Notes under the pieces: generated by a model | Told to the model about the DNA's origin: nothing | Databases searched by the model: none | Seen by the model: the letters and a program-made list of their open reading frames with translations, nothing else | Translations under genes and position numbers: made by a program | From: Gnetum montanum | Taxonomy: Eukaryota > Streptophyta > Gnetopsida > Gnetales > Gnetaceae | DNA length: 64,000 nucleotides | Reading direction: 5' to 3' | Assembly (NCBI GenBank): GCA_015680685.1 | Contig: MNCI01026285.1 | Coordinates: 501,293-565,292 of the forward strand | Shown here: one piece after another, positions 12,306 through 23,606 of the stretch | How the letters are laid out: each line of letters opens with the position of its first letter | Numbering within the stretch: position 1 is the first letter of the stretch

Positions 12306-14162
12306 TGTAGCAACCAAAAACGTTGGCAGCTGGAAGAATGCCGGGATCAGCGGATGTGACAGTTCCAACCCCGTATCCACGGGAGGGCGGTGCTGGGTGT
12401 GTGCGAACACGAGGTGCTCTAAACGTTTTGGTTGATCAGACAGCGACTTACATCAGCGTTAATATAGCCTTTTGTAACATAAATTATCTGAATTATGAGA
12501 TAATTCTTATGGGTAGATAAAGCGAGGGAGAAACTATAAAAAAATACAACAGTAATGCAAAATAATGCTTAAAGGTAAATAAAGCAGAGATGCGATGGTA
12601 ATACAAAGTGATGCTAAACAAAAAAAAATAGAAATGTGACAGTAATACGAGATGATGCTTAAAGGTAAATAAGACATAAAATAATGCAAGAAAGCTAGAT
12701 AGTAAATGAGTGGTAAAGTAAGATATGGTTAGAAACATGCACCACTCCAAAGCTACAAATTCATCTGGTCAGGGTGGATACAATCAACTGCACAGTGTGA
12801 AGGAGTGCAGAAGTTTTGAGAGTAATCGAGGCATGCCGAGAAATAGAAAGAGCTATGCCCTTGGACACAGACTTCACGTACAAACAATGCAGGATTCTAC
12901 CAAGGTGGTAGAACAGAGACAGGGACCTTATGCCAGCTGAGAGAGATTCTCTATTTACAGTGTTAAATAGGTGAGTTTGATTATTACAATGTTGGCAAGG
13001 GGGGGGGGGAATCTTTGTTTCAGAGCTTCAAAGTTCCCACTACTTGGAAGTTGTTTGCTTCCAGTAGCATGCAAACTCCTTTTGAAATTGCCAACTTTAT
13101 AGATTGCTAGCTTTTTTGCCAAATCGTAGGTATCTTTCTTTTTAGAAAATTTTTTTTTGGACCTATTGTATGCTATTTGCTAGGATATTTATAGGGCTGA
13201 AGGTAAGCAAAAGGGGTTGTTTGAATGCTACGTGCCGTAGACTTGTGTTACCTTACTGGTATTACTCGAGCCATCTATGACCATTGGGCTTACAAGACCA
13301 TTGCGATGCGAGCCTTCCATGCAATAAGTATGATCCTGCTATGCCGTAACTGCACTGTCAGCGTCTAGAGACGTGTGCCAACGGTCCGATTGGGTGGAGT
13401 GCATTGATGTCGCACAACCACCTATATGCCTCACTATGCTTCGTGACGTGGCTTGCTTGGCGTGGCGTAGCATCTTGCGACGCGTCCTGCCATATGTCAT
13501 GTACTTGCTACACTATGCTATGCTATGTAGCATAGCGTAGCATAGCAACTGGCCTTAATCGTGGTAGTTTTGCTGATTTGCAACCCATTCTCCTACGATG
13601 CCAATTTTGTGAACTTTGCTAATTCTGCCTTTCGAAATACCTTCTGTCCCTTCTGTAGGATTGCTACGCCTTGCTGCACCATGTAGCTCAGTGTAGTGTA
13701 GCAGCAAACATGGTTCGTTGCTTCCTAACGAAAAGAGACATCTCTGCAGAACTCGAAGTTGGGCGAGGGGAGTGGGTAGTGAAGTCGTTGCTATGCTATG
13801 CTCTGTGACATTGTGTAGCATAGCACTTTTTTCCACCATTTTTTTCTGAAGCTTGCTATGCTACATAGCGTAGCATAGTGTAGTAGGCTTCGTGACTTAG
13901 AAAAATTGCTGAACTATTTCTTGTGCACCCAGGATGCTACCACCAATTCTGCACACCGTTTCTGAGTAGGCTATTGGCTGTTCAAGCTACTTTGATGGGC
14001 GAGCAGGATCGTATAGGACCTATCCATGCTCAAAGTAGAAAATTTTCCGAACTGGCCGACCTGGACTCAGAATGTTATTCTTCTGATGAACTGCCATAGT
14101 GCTGTGCAGACTGTAAGAGCCTGGTGAGGCCAAGATGACCCCACATTTTTTAGGGTGTTTCA
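12306..14162 (-). repeat. 3' LTR of element B
   Basis: About 1857 bp. On the minus strand a TATA-like TATAAATATCC lies at about 13183-13195. The LTR has a run of 11 G at 13009-13019 and clusters of the palindromic GCTATGCTACGC / TAGCATAGC motifs at 13505-13545, 13785-13820 and 13855-13885. It is a close but clearly diverged copy of 20550-22401. Confidence 0.92.
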
Positions 14163-14180
14163 TTGGTCCCTCTTTTTTGA
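14163..14180 (-). promoter_or_regulatory. polypurine tract of element B
   Basis: Read on the minus strand, TCAAAAAAGAGGGACCAA lies directly against the 3' LTR. It would prime plus-strand synthesis. Element D has the same tract (AAAGAGGGGCCAA) in the same place. Confidence 0.8.
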
Positions 14181-15164
14181 CATCTGGAGAATAGGCTTGA
14201 TGGATGTCAGAAAAGAATACTAAACACTGCAGCAAGAGAAATGCTAAGGTTGTCACTTGGTGAGTGCTGGGATGTTGCTTGGCCATGCTTGAGAGTGTTG
14301 CATTAGTTTTGCGAAGGTTAAGGCAGAGAGTAGAGATGATGTTTAGCCGAGTCCCTTGTTGGAGTGCTTTGAGGGGCTTGTTTACATTTTCATCTCTAGC
14401 TGACGTTGTTCTTCAACCTCCTATAGGCAGGTGTTCCCTCCACAGGATGAGTTGTGTTACATCCATGAAGGGTTCTGACTTGCCTACTGAAGCCTTCTGC
14501 ATGATGAGCTATGTTACATGCATGCTAGAATTTGCACTCTCAGACAACCATATTAGTTGAGGAACTCACTTTGCGACGTTGTAGCCTTTGTTGCTGTAAG
14601 GGGATGCATCTGCGGGGACAATGTCTTGCAGGCTATTGGCATTGTTGTTACTCTTGGGCACCATTGCTAGCATGAGATGCCCAAAGTAGGAAGGCCAACA
14701 GTGGTCTTGGCAGCACTGGTCATGGGGGGAGCTAGTCCCCAAGGCACCGAGGGAACAGATGCACTGGAATCCCAGTCAAATGAATGCATGCTCAGTTCAG
14801 CTATGAGATCAGCTACCACATAGCTGAACATTGCATGAGCTGAAACCTTGGCAAGGGACTGAAGCACAAAAATATTGTGGCTAGGCCACAATACTGTTAG
14901 CACCTTAGAAGCAGAAACAGGCCCATGAACTACCGTCAGGGTGATGGGCCATGGCAACGGTAGGTTAAAAGGGCCTGTGTGACATTGTACGACATCTTCA
15001 AAGGGTCAGCATGAAACCAAAGGTGGTGGCGTGTATGCCCCAGACCGTGTTCTCCTTGCGTCGAGAATTACGTCTTGGAGCAACGATGTCCCACCCATGC
15101 ACTAGTATCACGCCTCTTTTTTCAACATGTATCTGGTGGCGGTGCACGTTGAGGGTGCAACGTG

Positions 15165-15400
15165 AACCCAGTTTAAGGTCTTGGTAGACCGTGTGCTAGT
15201 TTAAGGTCCCAGTGGACCGCTGTGTTAGTTTAAGGTCCCAGTAGATCGTACATGTCAATTTTACGTTGTAGCGGACATGCGATGCTAGTTCATTGTCATA
15301 GTGGACTAACAGTGCCAGTTTCACATCGTGGTAGACGGTTGCTGCCAGTTTATCATTGTAGTAGATGCTACTCGATGTTGTATAATGTGTGGGAGATGCA
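15165..15400. repeat. tandem array with TAGTTTAAGGTC units, element B
   Basis: About six diverged units of roughly 40 bases, each with a TAGTTTAAGGTC-like start and a GGACCG / GTAGAC-like end. The same family is at 44525-44900 and 48540-48850 in element D. Confidence 0.8.
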
Positions 15401-15599
15401 CAAGTAGATGAAGCAAGGACAAACGGAAAAGGTGGTGCAAATGGGGATATCCTATGATAGCAGGGGATCCCTCTTTTAAAATTTTGAACATTTTACAAAT
15501 ACTACCAATAGGAAAAAATTTTGCATGGAATGAAAAACTTCAGAAAGGAAACTGATTTTTTATTAACTTATTTGTTATGTAAAGTTTTCATGCTCTCGT

Positions 15600-15720
15600 A
15601 TGCTAGTTTTAGGCCATTCCAGGCCATTCCTAGTTTTAGGCCATTTCGGGCCATTGCATAATAAGTGAAAGGCGATAATGCTAGTTTTAGGCCACTTCAG
15701 GCCATTGGCATAGCATGCCG
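15600..15720. repeat. short tandem array CTAGTTTTAGGCC, element B
   Basis: Units of CTAGTTTTAGGCCATT with a following GGGCCATT-like half occur three times. Related copies are at 53765-53900 and 54005-54045 in element D. Confidence 0.75.
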
Positions 15721-15826
15721 AAAGGATGGCGCATTGTAGAGACAAGGAAATGGCGAATATGCAAAGATAGCAAACGGGTGGGAGGTCGTAAGGTTGCTAC
15801 GCTATACGTAGCTGCCTCCTAACCTT

Positions 15827-17085
15827 TCATGGGTTGATCTGCACCTTGGGTCGAGGCATTTTTCTAGGGCCTTCCTTCATATCACTACCCTTCTCTTGGA
15901 AGGGAAACTCAACCCATGCGTTTTTGATTTGATGGTCAGCTCGTCGGAACAATCCCTTCATTGTATGATCAATGCATGCATGAATAGGTACTTCATCTTC
16001 AGAGGTCATAACTTTTAAACCATGTTCCATGCCTACATTGCTTATTGCTTGCGTTACCACCCCGTCACCATGGATTATCACCTCCCTACCTACATACGGT
16101 AAGTGGATTTCTTGGTGTATAGGTGAGGAGATGGCCCTGATTTATGCTAATCACAATCTTCCCAAGATCAGGTTAAACCTGGGCATTTCTTTGACTACAA
16201 CGAACATTGCATCTATGGGGAACTGGTCCCCTGCTACAAAGTCTATGTGAATTATGCCCTTCACCAGGATGCGTGCTCCATTGAAGGACCACAAACACGA
16301 CATCGCTGTTGGTTTAATCTGGTCAACTAATCCCAACTTTTCTATGATAGGGAAGGAAATGATGTTTTTGGCAGCTCCATCATCGACATGTACCCTCTGG
16401 ATCCGGTGTTGGCTGACCCGGATTGTGATGAAGAGAGGTTTCGTACTCACTTAGCCCCCTTCGAGATCTTCCTTAATGGTGTTGCTGCTAAAAACTAGCT
16501 AAGGCATTGGGGACTCTTTGGATACGGAGGGGAGTATGATCGAGTGGATCACCTTCTCTTTCGCTGGCATGTTTTCATCAACCGAAATCACTGTTAACAT
16601 GTGGACTAGAGCCTTGCGATGTGGTACAAATGTCATGACTAGGTCATATAAGCTCAACATGGAATTTTTCTACCTTAGGGCTTGCCCAACCTAGGTGAGG
16701 GCATCCAAGAAGTCTTGGCTGCCCATCTATTTGACACCCTCCTCCTTCTCGATTCGTCCTAGAAGACGAATCTCTCGAGGAGAGATGACATTGGACCTAG
16801 GTTTAGAGCTTTGCCAATGGGGTATTAAAGGATGTGTAGTCATGTCAACCTTCATCTTTGGTGATGAAGGCAAAGGCACAAGCTTGGGAATACTTTTGAC
16901 GGCATTCCCCTTTGACGCCTCGCCCACCAAGTAGGCTTCCCGCCTGGTGGAACGAGGAGGTTGTTTAATATTATTACATGGAATGTGGTTTATTGAAGAT
17001 GTTGGTTCCTTGATGATGAATGGGGCTAGGGGCATTAATTGATGAGGTCGCATGGCCTCACCAATAGGCAATGTAGAGGTAGATG
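15827..17085 (-). pseudogene. Element B aspartic protease region with flanking spacers
   Basis: The protease cuts the Gag polyprotein. The core is at 16151-16450, with the active-site region reading VHVDDGAAKNIIS in place of the usual D-T/S-G-A, and the family block ending FNLILGR. Upstream (16700-17071) is a proline-rich linker from gag; downstream (15827-16081) is a short charged segment that in D is also followed by the TTTTAGGCC array. The Asp-Asp-Gly-Ala site may still be a valid Asp-Gly pair, but the segments are separated by stops, so activity is unlikely. The counterpart in D lies at 54185-54950. Confidence 0.75.
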
Positions 17086-17086
17086 T

Positions 17087-19554
17087 CTATGGTGGGACTT
17101 TCAGGATGAAGGGCAACTGTGAGCTTGGACCAGCCATTGGTGGCATTGGTGCACTACGTTGAGGCACACGAATCACAAATGGCTGGAAGGGTGGAATGGG
17201 ATCATTTTCAATACTAATGGCGTTGATTACGTAACTAGCATTATTGGCATTGAGGGGATCTGTGTAGACACACATGGATTGGTTTTTAGGGTGTACTGGG
17301 TTACTTTCATCTAGCACCAACTATCCCAGGTTGATCAATCTTTGGATGTCATCTTGCAACAACAGACAATAATCCATGGTGTGACCACATAGTTGATGGT
17401 AGTCACAAAACCTATCTAGCCTGAAACCCCTAGGAACCAGAGGCTCATTGGGTAGGGCCAAAGAGGGATTCCTAAGGAGCTTGTAGTAGCGTGGATGTCT
17501 CGTGTTTGCTTCCTCTGACATCTGCTTCTGTTTGATGTATCCCTCCACCAACAGTTGCTTCAGGAGTTCTAAAGGTTTGAGAGGCAGTGGGGTGTATTTC
17601 AAATGATCTTTACGCTCAAAGTTGGGTTTGGTATATGCAAATGTCTTGGGTGCAAGCATGGTAGGTTGTGATGCTTGGCCTGGTTTGGGTGCAGAGTCAG
17701 CCGTAGGCATGGATGGTTTCTTGTTATTCTTGCTTCCACTATTGCTATGTTTGGGATTAGCCTCAAATTCCACAGCAGCCACCATGGTTGTTGGGGCCTT
17801 ATCCTTGTCCTTTATTGCAAAGCTATTCTTGTAAGTGATGTAAGCTAGGTCTTTGCTTGCCTCAAGTATGTCTTGTATGCTTTTCGTCTAAGCAAAAGCT
17901 TGGCTAAGTGAGCATGGAATGAGGTAATACAGTTTGGACTTGATGAAGTTGTTCATCACACCCTTAAAGATGGCTAACAATGTTGAATGAATTTTTGGAC
18001 TGGTTCTAGCGGGTCTTGTTTCACGTAGATCAGCTGATCCAGCGTGGTTTCTGGCTTTAAGTTATATTTGAAGCATGTCACGAACTGGGTCAAGAGTTCT
18101 TCCAAAGTCTAAATGGATGAACGTGGCAATGCGTGGTACCAATCTAGGGCTTTTCCAGCTAGAGACATGGTGAAGACATGAATGATCGTATGTGGCCATT
18201 GTTGCAATAGCAAAGACTCTGACTGGAAAGTGACGAGATGTGTATTAGGATCCCCTTCCCTGTCATACTTCATGAAGTGCGGGAGGAACATCCCAGGTGG
18301 TAATATCAAAGCAGGGATTGCAGGGTTGATGGGGGCATCTTGATAAAAGTCCATGACTTATACCGTATCGGACCCAACGGCTTTGAGGAGTTTTACTTCC
18401 TCAGTTGGGGTTTTGATGAGCTCAAATGCTTGGTCTAGACCTAGCGACATTGTAGATGGCTAAGGGATGGTGGAGGCAACTCCCACATGTGGCATGGTGG
18501 CGGTGGCGATTTGACCCATCGACGGTGTCGTTGGAGCCGCCGCTGCTAAAGGTGCTGTTTGGTTTGTCCACCACCTGGTGGGTGGTATTTTCGGAGTGGT
18601 AATAGCAGGTTGAGTCACTGGATAGGCCATTTGGGTCACCGAAGGGACAGAACATGGTCCTATGCCAAGATGAACCATTTGCAGGGTTGAGTAAGCCTGA
18701 GGGTGAACGTAGTGAGATATCTACGATAGCTATAAAATAGATGAAGAAGTGAATGGAGTCCACGACGTGGATGGACCTGGGCCCATCATAGTGGGTGGAA
18801 TAGATGCATACATAGGAATTGGTATAGGAGTTATGTGCGGTTGCAAAGTAGGTATAGTATGGACATGCGGTAGGGTAGCCATGATAGGTGTGTTGCGCAT
18901 TGTGGAAGCATGCTGATCAATAGTTTGCAGGGGCACAATTGCTATAGGTGCAACTGGGGAATAGGGGTGATGACACACTGGGAATGTAGTATGGCTACCC
19001 ATTGCAGTTGTGGTTGTAGGCTGCTGAAGCGTAGGCGTGATGACAAAGGTGGTGGTGACAGATAGTGGGTTGGCCTAGAAGGACTGGGTAGACGGGAAAG
19101 GAATGGGGTTGGCCTAGCCTCCCTCGTCATATTGGGAATCGAGCTCCTCTTGCCCATCTTGAATGATGTCATCTTGGTTGGATGCTGTGTCTTGTTGTTC
19201 CCTAAGCCTGGTCAACTAGATTAGTTGATCTAGCAGCCTTTGGTACACTTATGTTAAAGGTAGAGAAATGCCCTGGTTAGGAATGAATTCCTCCTCGTTG
19301 CAGTAAGCGAACTCGAAGCTATGTTTTTCCTCAAGTTCATGTAAATCTAAGGGTAGGTTAGCCTACACCTTTACACAAAGGAAACTATAATGCTCATGTT
19401 GCTGGGCTAGTCCCTCAAGTCCTCGGTTTTGGATCCTGAGAGATTAGCGTGCTTCTTACGTTGGATTCAGCTATCGTTCGACACCTGTAGTGCCTCGGAC
19501 TGCAAAGGGCACCTCCGTGTTGAAGGTATCAACTGCAGTGGTGATGGAAGCCAT
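17087..19554 (-). pseudogene. Element B gag
   Basis: I chose the ATG at 19554 because its first residues (MASITTAVDTFNTEVPF) match the start of the D gag at 57895. In order there are a glutamine- and glutamate-rich N-terminal part, a long proline- and threonine-rich stretch (18460-19170), the gag core (18109-18354, with YDREGDPNTHLVTF and SLAGKALDWYHALP) and a C-terminal domain (17321-17785) with FCDYHQLCGHTMDYC followed by LQDDIQRLIN, the Cys/His block typical of Tat gag. Stops and frameshifts break the frame at least five times. The D copy at 55420-57895 is the best comparison. Confidence 0.82.
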
Positions 19555-20549
19555 TTCCAGGCAAGTGATTATGCAAAAAATGCAAAAAAATGCAAAAGAA
19601 CAGAAGGATTGAAAAAAGCAACAAAAGGTGGCTTTACGTCTTGCCAGATTCCAGAGGAATCGTCGAGGCAATCGATCTATACCACACAAAGCGTAAATAA
19701 CTACAAAGGGTGTCATGTCTATGCTTGTGCATGATGAGGTATAGAGCATGTACAAGACTACCATAAGGTAAGTTCAATTGACAAGCAATCAAGCAAGCTT
19801 TACGTCCCGCAGGATCTCGAAGGGACCGTCGAGGTGACTGATCTGCACCACACAAGGTGCAAACAACCTCAAAGGGTGTTATGTTTTTACCTATGCTGGC
19901 TAGGGTGTAGAATACATGTAGGGCTACTGTAAAAGGAAGGGCAAGTTAAATCACCATCGAAAGGCTTGTTATCTCGTAGGGTTCCATAGGAACCATCGAG
20001 GCAACTAATCTACACCACACGATGCGTAAACAACCGCAAATGGGTGTCAAGTCTACGCTAAGCCAGGGTGTAGAAGGTGTATGAGACTACCGTAGGATGA
20101 ACAAATTAACTAGTGACCAAATAGGTTCTATGTCTCATAGGATCCCAGAGGGACCGTCGAGGCGATCGGTCTGTACCACACGGGATGGGGTACAGAACGT
20201 AGGAAAGATAAGTGTAGGGTGGGCAAGCTAACTAGCAATCAGGCAGGCTTTATATCTCATAGGATCCCAAAGGGATCGTCGAGGTGACAAGTCTGTACCA
20301 CACAACATGGGATGCATAATTCTTACAAGATGACCATAGAATGAGCTAGTTAACTGACGATCAAAGGCCTTCTGTTCTGTGGGGTTTCGGAGGAATCATC
20401 AGGGCAACCGGTCTGCACTGCATAGAGCGTAAACAACCACAAGAGGGTGTCATGTTTACGTTCATATGTATTAGGGTGTAGAAGGCCCACAAAACTACCG
20501 TGACATGCAGAGAAGGCACCAAAAGGCCCTCCTTCTAGCACCAGAAAAC
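19555..20549 (-). repeat. Element B leader with six tandem repeats
   Basis: The untranslated leader between primer site and gag is made mostly of six diverged tandem units. Unit starts are near 19631, 19798, 19962, 20124, 20246 and 20366, giving a period of about 162-168 bases for the first three and about 120 for the rest. Each has a conserved GGATCCC / GGAACCGTCGAGG-like block and a CTGTACCACAC-like block. Element D has two units of the same repeat at 57989 and 58157. No gene is seen. Confidence 0.85.
20525..20543 (-). promoter_or_regulatory. primer binding site of element B
   Basis: On the minus strand TGGTGCTAGAAGGAGGGCC lies seven bases after the 5' LTR. The same 19-base site is in D (58324-58342, starting TAG) and in E-prime (28035-28053). 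I cannot name the tRNA with confidence. Confidence 0.75.
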
Positions 20550-22401
20550 TGTAGCAACCGAAGACATTGGTGGCTAGAAGAACACTAGGGTCGGTGGATG
20601 TGACAGTTCCAACCTCGTATCCATAGGAGGGCGGTGCTGGGTGTGTGCAAATACAGGGTGCCCTGAATGATCTAGTCGATCAGACAGGGACTTACATCGG
20701 TTTCAATATAGCCTTTTACAACATAAATTATGAAAATTATGAGATAATGCTTACAGGTAGATAAAGTGAGGAAGAAAAAGTATAAAAATGCAACAGTAAT
20801 GTGAAATAATTCTTAAAGGTGAATAAAGCAGAGATGTGATGGTAATATGAAGTGATGTTGAACAATAAAAATAAAAATACAACAGTAATATGAGATGATG
20901 GTTAAAGGTAAATAAGACATAAAATAATGCAAGAAAGCTAGATAGTAAATGAGAGGTAAAGTAAGATATGGTTAGAAACATGCACCGCTCCAAAGCTACA
21001 AATTTGTCCGGTTAGGGTGGATATAATCGACTGCACAACGTGACAGAGTGCAGAAGTTCTGAGAGTAACTGAGGCATGCCGAGAAACAAAAAGAGCTATG
21101 TGCTTGGACGTGAACTTCACGTACAAACAATGTGTGATTCTACCAAGGTGGTGGAACCAAGATAAGGACCTTACGCTAGCTGGGAGAGGTTCTCTGTTTA
21201 CAGTGTTAAACAGGTGACTTTGATTATTACAATGCTGGTGAGGGGGGGGGGGGGGGGGGGATCATTGTTTTAGAGCTCCGAAGTTCCCACTACTTGGAAG
21301 CTGTTTGCTTCCAGAAGGACGCGAACTCCTTTTGAAATTACCAACTTTACAGATTGCTGGCTTTTTTGCCAAATTGCAGGTATCTTTCTTTTTAGCAAAA
21401 AATTTTTTGGACCGATTGTATGTTGTTTGTCGAGATATCTATAGGGCTGAAGGTAAGAAAAGGGGCAGTTTGAATGCTACATGCCATAGACTTGTGTTAC
21501 CTGACTGCCATTACTCGAGCCATCTGTGATAGTTGGGCTTACAAGACTATTGCGATGCCATCCTTCCATGCAATAACTACGATCCTACTACATTGCAACT
21601 GCGCTATCAGTGTCTAGAGACATGTGCCAATGGTCTGATTGGATGGAGTGCATTGATGTTGCACAACCACCAGTATGCCATGTTGTGCTTTGCGATGTGG
21701 CTTACTTGCCATGGTGTAGCATCTTGCCGCACGTCCTACCATATGTCATGTACTTGCTACGCTATGTAGCATAGCGTAGCATAGCAACTAGCCTTAATTG
21801 TGATAGTTTTGCTAATTCGCAACCCATTCTCCTACGATGCCAATTTTGTGAACTTTTCTAATTTTACCTTTCGAATTGCCTTTTGTCCCTTCCGTAGGAT
21901 TGCTACACCTTGCTGCACCATGTAGCTCAGTGTAGCATAGCAGTAGACATGGTTCGCCACTTCCTGATGAAAAGAGACATCTCTGCAGAACTCGAAGTTG
22001 GGCAAGGGGAGTGGGTAGTGAAGTCGTTGCTATGCTACGCTGTGTGACATTGTGTAGCGTAGCACTTCATTCCGCCATTGTTTTTTGAAGCTTACTATGC
22101 TACATAGCATAGCATAGCGTAGTAGGCTTTGTGACTTAGAAAACTTGCCAAACTATTTCTTGTGCACCCAGGATGATACCGCTGATTCTGCACACCATTT
22201 CTAAGTAGGCTATCGACTATTTAGGCTACTTTGATGGGTAGGTAGGATGGTACAGGACCTGTCCATGCTCAAAGTAGAAAATTTTCCAAACTGGATGACC
22301 TGGACTCATAACATTCTTCTTCTGATGAACTACCATAGTGCTGTGCGGACTACAAGAGCCTGGTGAGGCTAGGTTGACCTTGCATTTTTTAGGGTGTTTC
22401 A
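20550..22401 (-). repeat. 5' LTR of element B
   Basis: About 1852 bp, partner of 12306-14162. It holds a 19-G run at 21242-21260, against 11 G in the other LTR, and palindromic TAGCATAGC clusters at 21755-21785, 22025-22065 and 22085-22125. The TATA-like element is degraded here (TATAGATATC near 21434-21446). Confidence 0.92.
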
Positions 22402-22406
22402 ACTCT

Positions 22407-22892
22407 ATGAGTCACACAACTCCCCACCATCACTACCAAGTTCGGGAGTACTTCAGAAGGACTTTTCCTATGGGAGACACTCCATACCCACACCATCCTC
22501 CAAATCCATCCGCACCTCTTCCACAAGTAGTTCCCATAACACCTCCTACTCCAACAATGCAAGGGGAAATTCCTCCTCAACCGCAGCAACATCACGCTGC
22601 AAGAGTTGTAAATATTCAACCTGCTACTGGTTCTGACAACTGTAAAAAGAGAAGATACTTCTTCAGAGCCAAAAGCCCAAACAAACTCTTGCAACAACAA
22701 GCAGTTGAGCCCATGTACACTCCTCCAGCATCTAACACTTCGGAGCACCCTTCAGTTCAACATCAGATCCTAATGCATATAGTTATGTTAACACATATCG
22801 TAACTGACTGGATCAAGGTAGGCCACCTTCCCAGGAAACTAACTAATCCTGGAAATCCCTTAATCTACCTTCAAGTTACCGAAAATGAACCA
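22407..22892 (+). pseudogene. Element A gag, 3' part
   Basis: This resumes the gag frame of A after the B insertion; the two halves read through the target duplication. It is histidine- and proline-rich at first (HHHYQVREYFRRTFPMGD), then proline-rich and glutamine-rich, and runs without an obvious zinc knuckle into the protease region. Confidence 0.75.
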
Positions 22893-23606
22893 CATAGGGA
22901 TCTTCTTGACTCAAGTTTCGAAGTCAACTTAATTTCACAAGAGATGTATCATGCCTAGAACCTGCCACAGCTTAAGAAGAGCAACATTCAACTAGAGCTG
23001 GCAGACCAGTCTATCACCATTCCCTTGGGATTGGTAGAGGACATCGTTACCACTATGTGTGGTTGGTCTTACCCAGCTGATTTTCTGGTGATTGAAGTCA
23101 ACAGCAATGAAGGGGACTTCCCAATTATAATGGAAAGGGCATGGCTTCATACAGTAGATGCATGCCTTAGGATCCATGATCTTTCCTTGGAAATCTCTAA
23201 GATAAATATTTATAGAAATATTGAGAAGAGGAAAGTTCCATGCATCACATACAGTGATTCATCGAGTGATGACATGGAGGAAATGCCTCCATGCAACAGG
23301 TGTGCCCTTGAAACTTTGAAACAAAGATGCCTGTATGTAGCAACCACACAACAAGTAGCAGACACCCCGTGGTTGACAGCTACTCAAAAGAGCAAACAAA
23401 TATGCCTGGAAAGAACTGAGGAGATAAACCATGCCAATAATGAAGGCATAGAAACGTTAGAATATGAGCGTCACCAACTCCCACCACTCAACCTAAGATC
23501 ATCAATTGGGAGGAGTTGGGCACTTCTACGAAATTTCAATAGATGTTCATTATTTCAAATTTCTCCCTTACAACTCAGTCATGGGGGAGATGGCCACCTA
23601 TGCTAA
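22740..23606 (+). pseudogene. Element A protease-like domain and short tail
   Basis: The domain follows gag and has the fold cues of the Athila protease: LLDSSFEVNLIS in the active-site position (Asp-Ser-Ser for Asp-Ser-Gly), then FLVIEVNSNEGDFPIIMERAWL, corresponding to the usual PIILGRPWL block. Element C reads DFPIIMGRAWLSTID at the same place (36185-36394). After about residue 90 the sequence diverges into a glutamate-rich tail that leads directly to the internal polypurine tract. RT, which follows protease in C, is missing. The Gly to Ser change in the active site suggests an inactive enzyme. Confidence 0.72.
23578..23595 (+). promoter_or_regulatory. internal polypurine-like tract, element A
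   Basis: GTCATGGGGGAGATGG repeats the core of the true polypurine tract at the 3' LTR. A further copy (TCATGGGGGTATAGGG) lies at 24691-24706, and element C has the same internal tract at 33004-33019 on the minus strand. Confidence 0.6.

Larger units (their letters stand above)
14181..15826 (-). other. Element B 3' region without polymerase genes; tandem repeats
   Basis: Between protease and the 3' LTR there is no RT, RNase H or integrase signal. The part at 14181-15100 is homologous to 43480-44520 of element D; a minus-strand open frame at 14667-14957 (96 codons) overlaps it, but the D copy does not keep that frame, so I do not call it a gene. The part at 15165-15400 holds a TTTAAGGTC-type tandem array and 15600-15720 a TTTTAGGCC-type array. 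The order of these arrays shows that the stretch corresponding to about 44930-53600 of D is missing from B. Confidence 0.7.
12306..22401 (-). mobile_element. Element B: Tat-like Ty3/gypsy element, non-autonomous, nested in element A
   Basis: The LTRs are 12306-14162 and 20550-22401 (about 1.85 kb each, TGTAGCAACC to GGTGTTTCA on the plus strand). The 5-bp target duplication is perfect: ACTCT at 12301-12305 and 22402-22406. Removing B joins the two halves of the element A gag. Coding is on the minus strand: gag from 19554, a spacer, then protease ending near 16130. No RT, RNase H or integrase is present. LTR pattern, gag, protease, repeats and primer site all match element D, so B is an internal-deletion relative of the D family. 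Confidence 0.93.

Noticed and set aside
13505-13885. CRISPR-like array
   Set aside because: The repeats are overlapping palindromes without regular unique spacers, within plant LTRs.
14020-14560. Pair of opposed open frames at the 3' LTR of B
   Set aside because: They cross the LTR boundary and polypurine tract, and the corresponding stretch of D does not preserve either.
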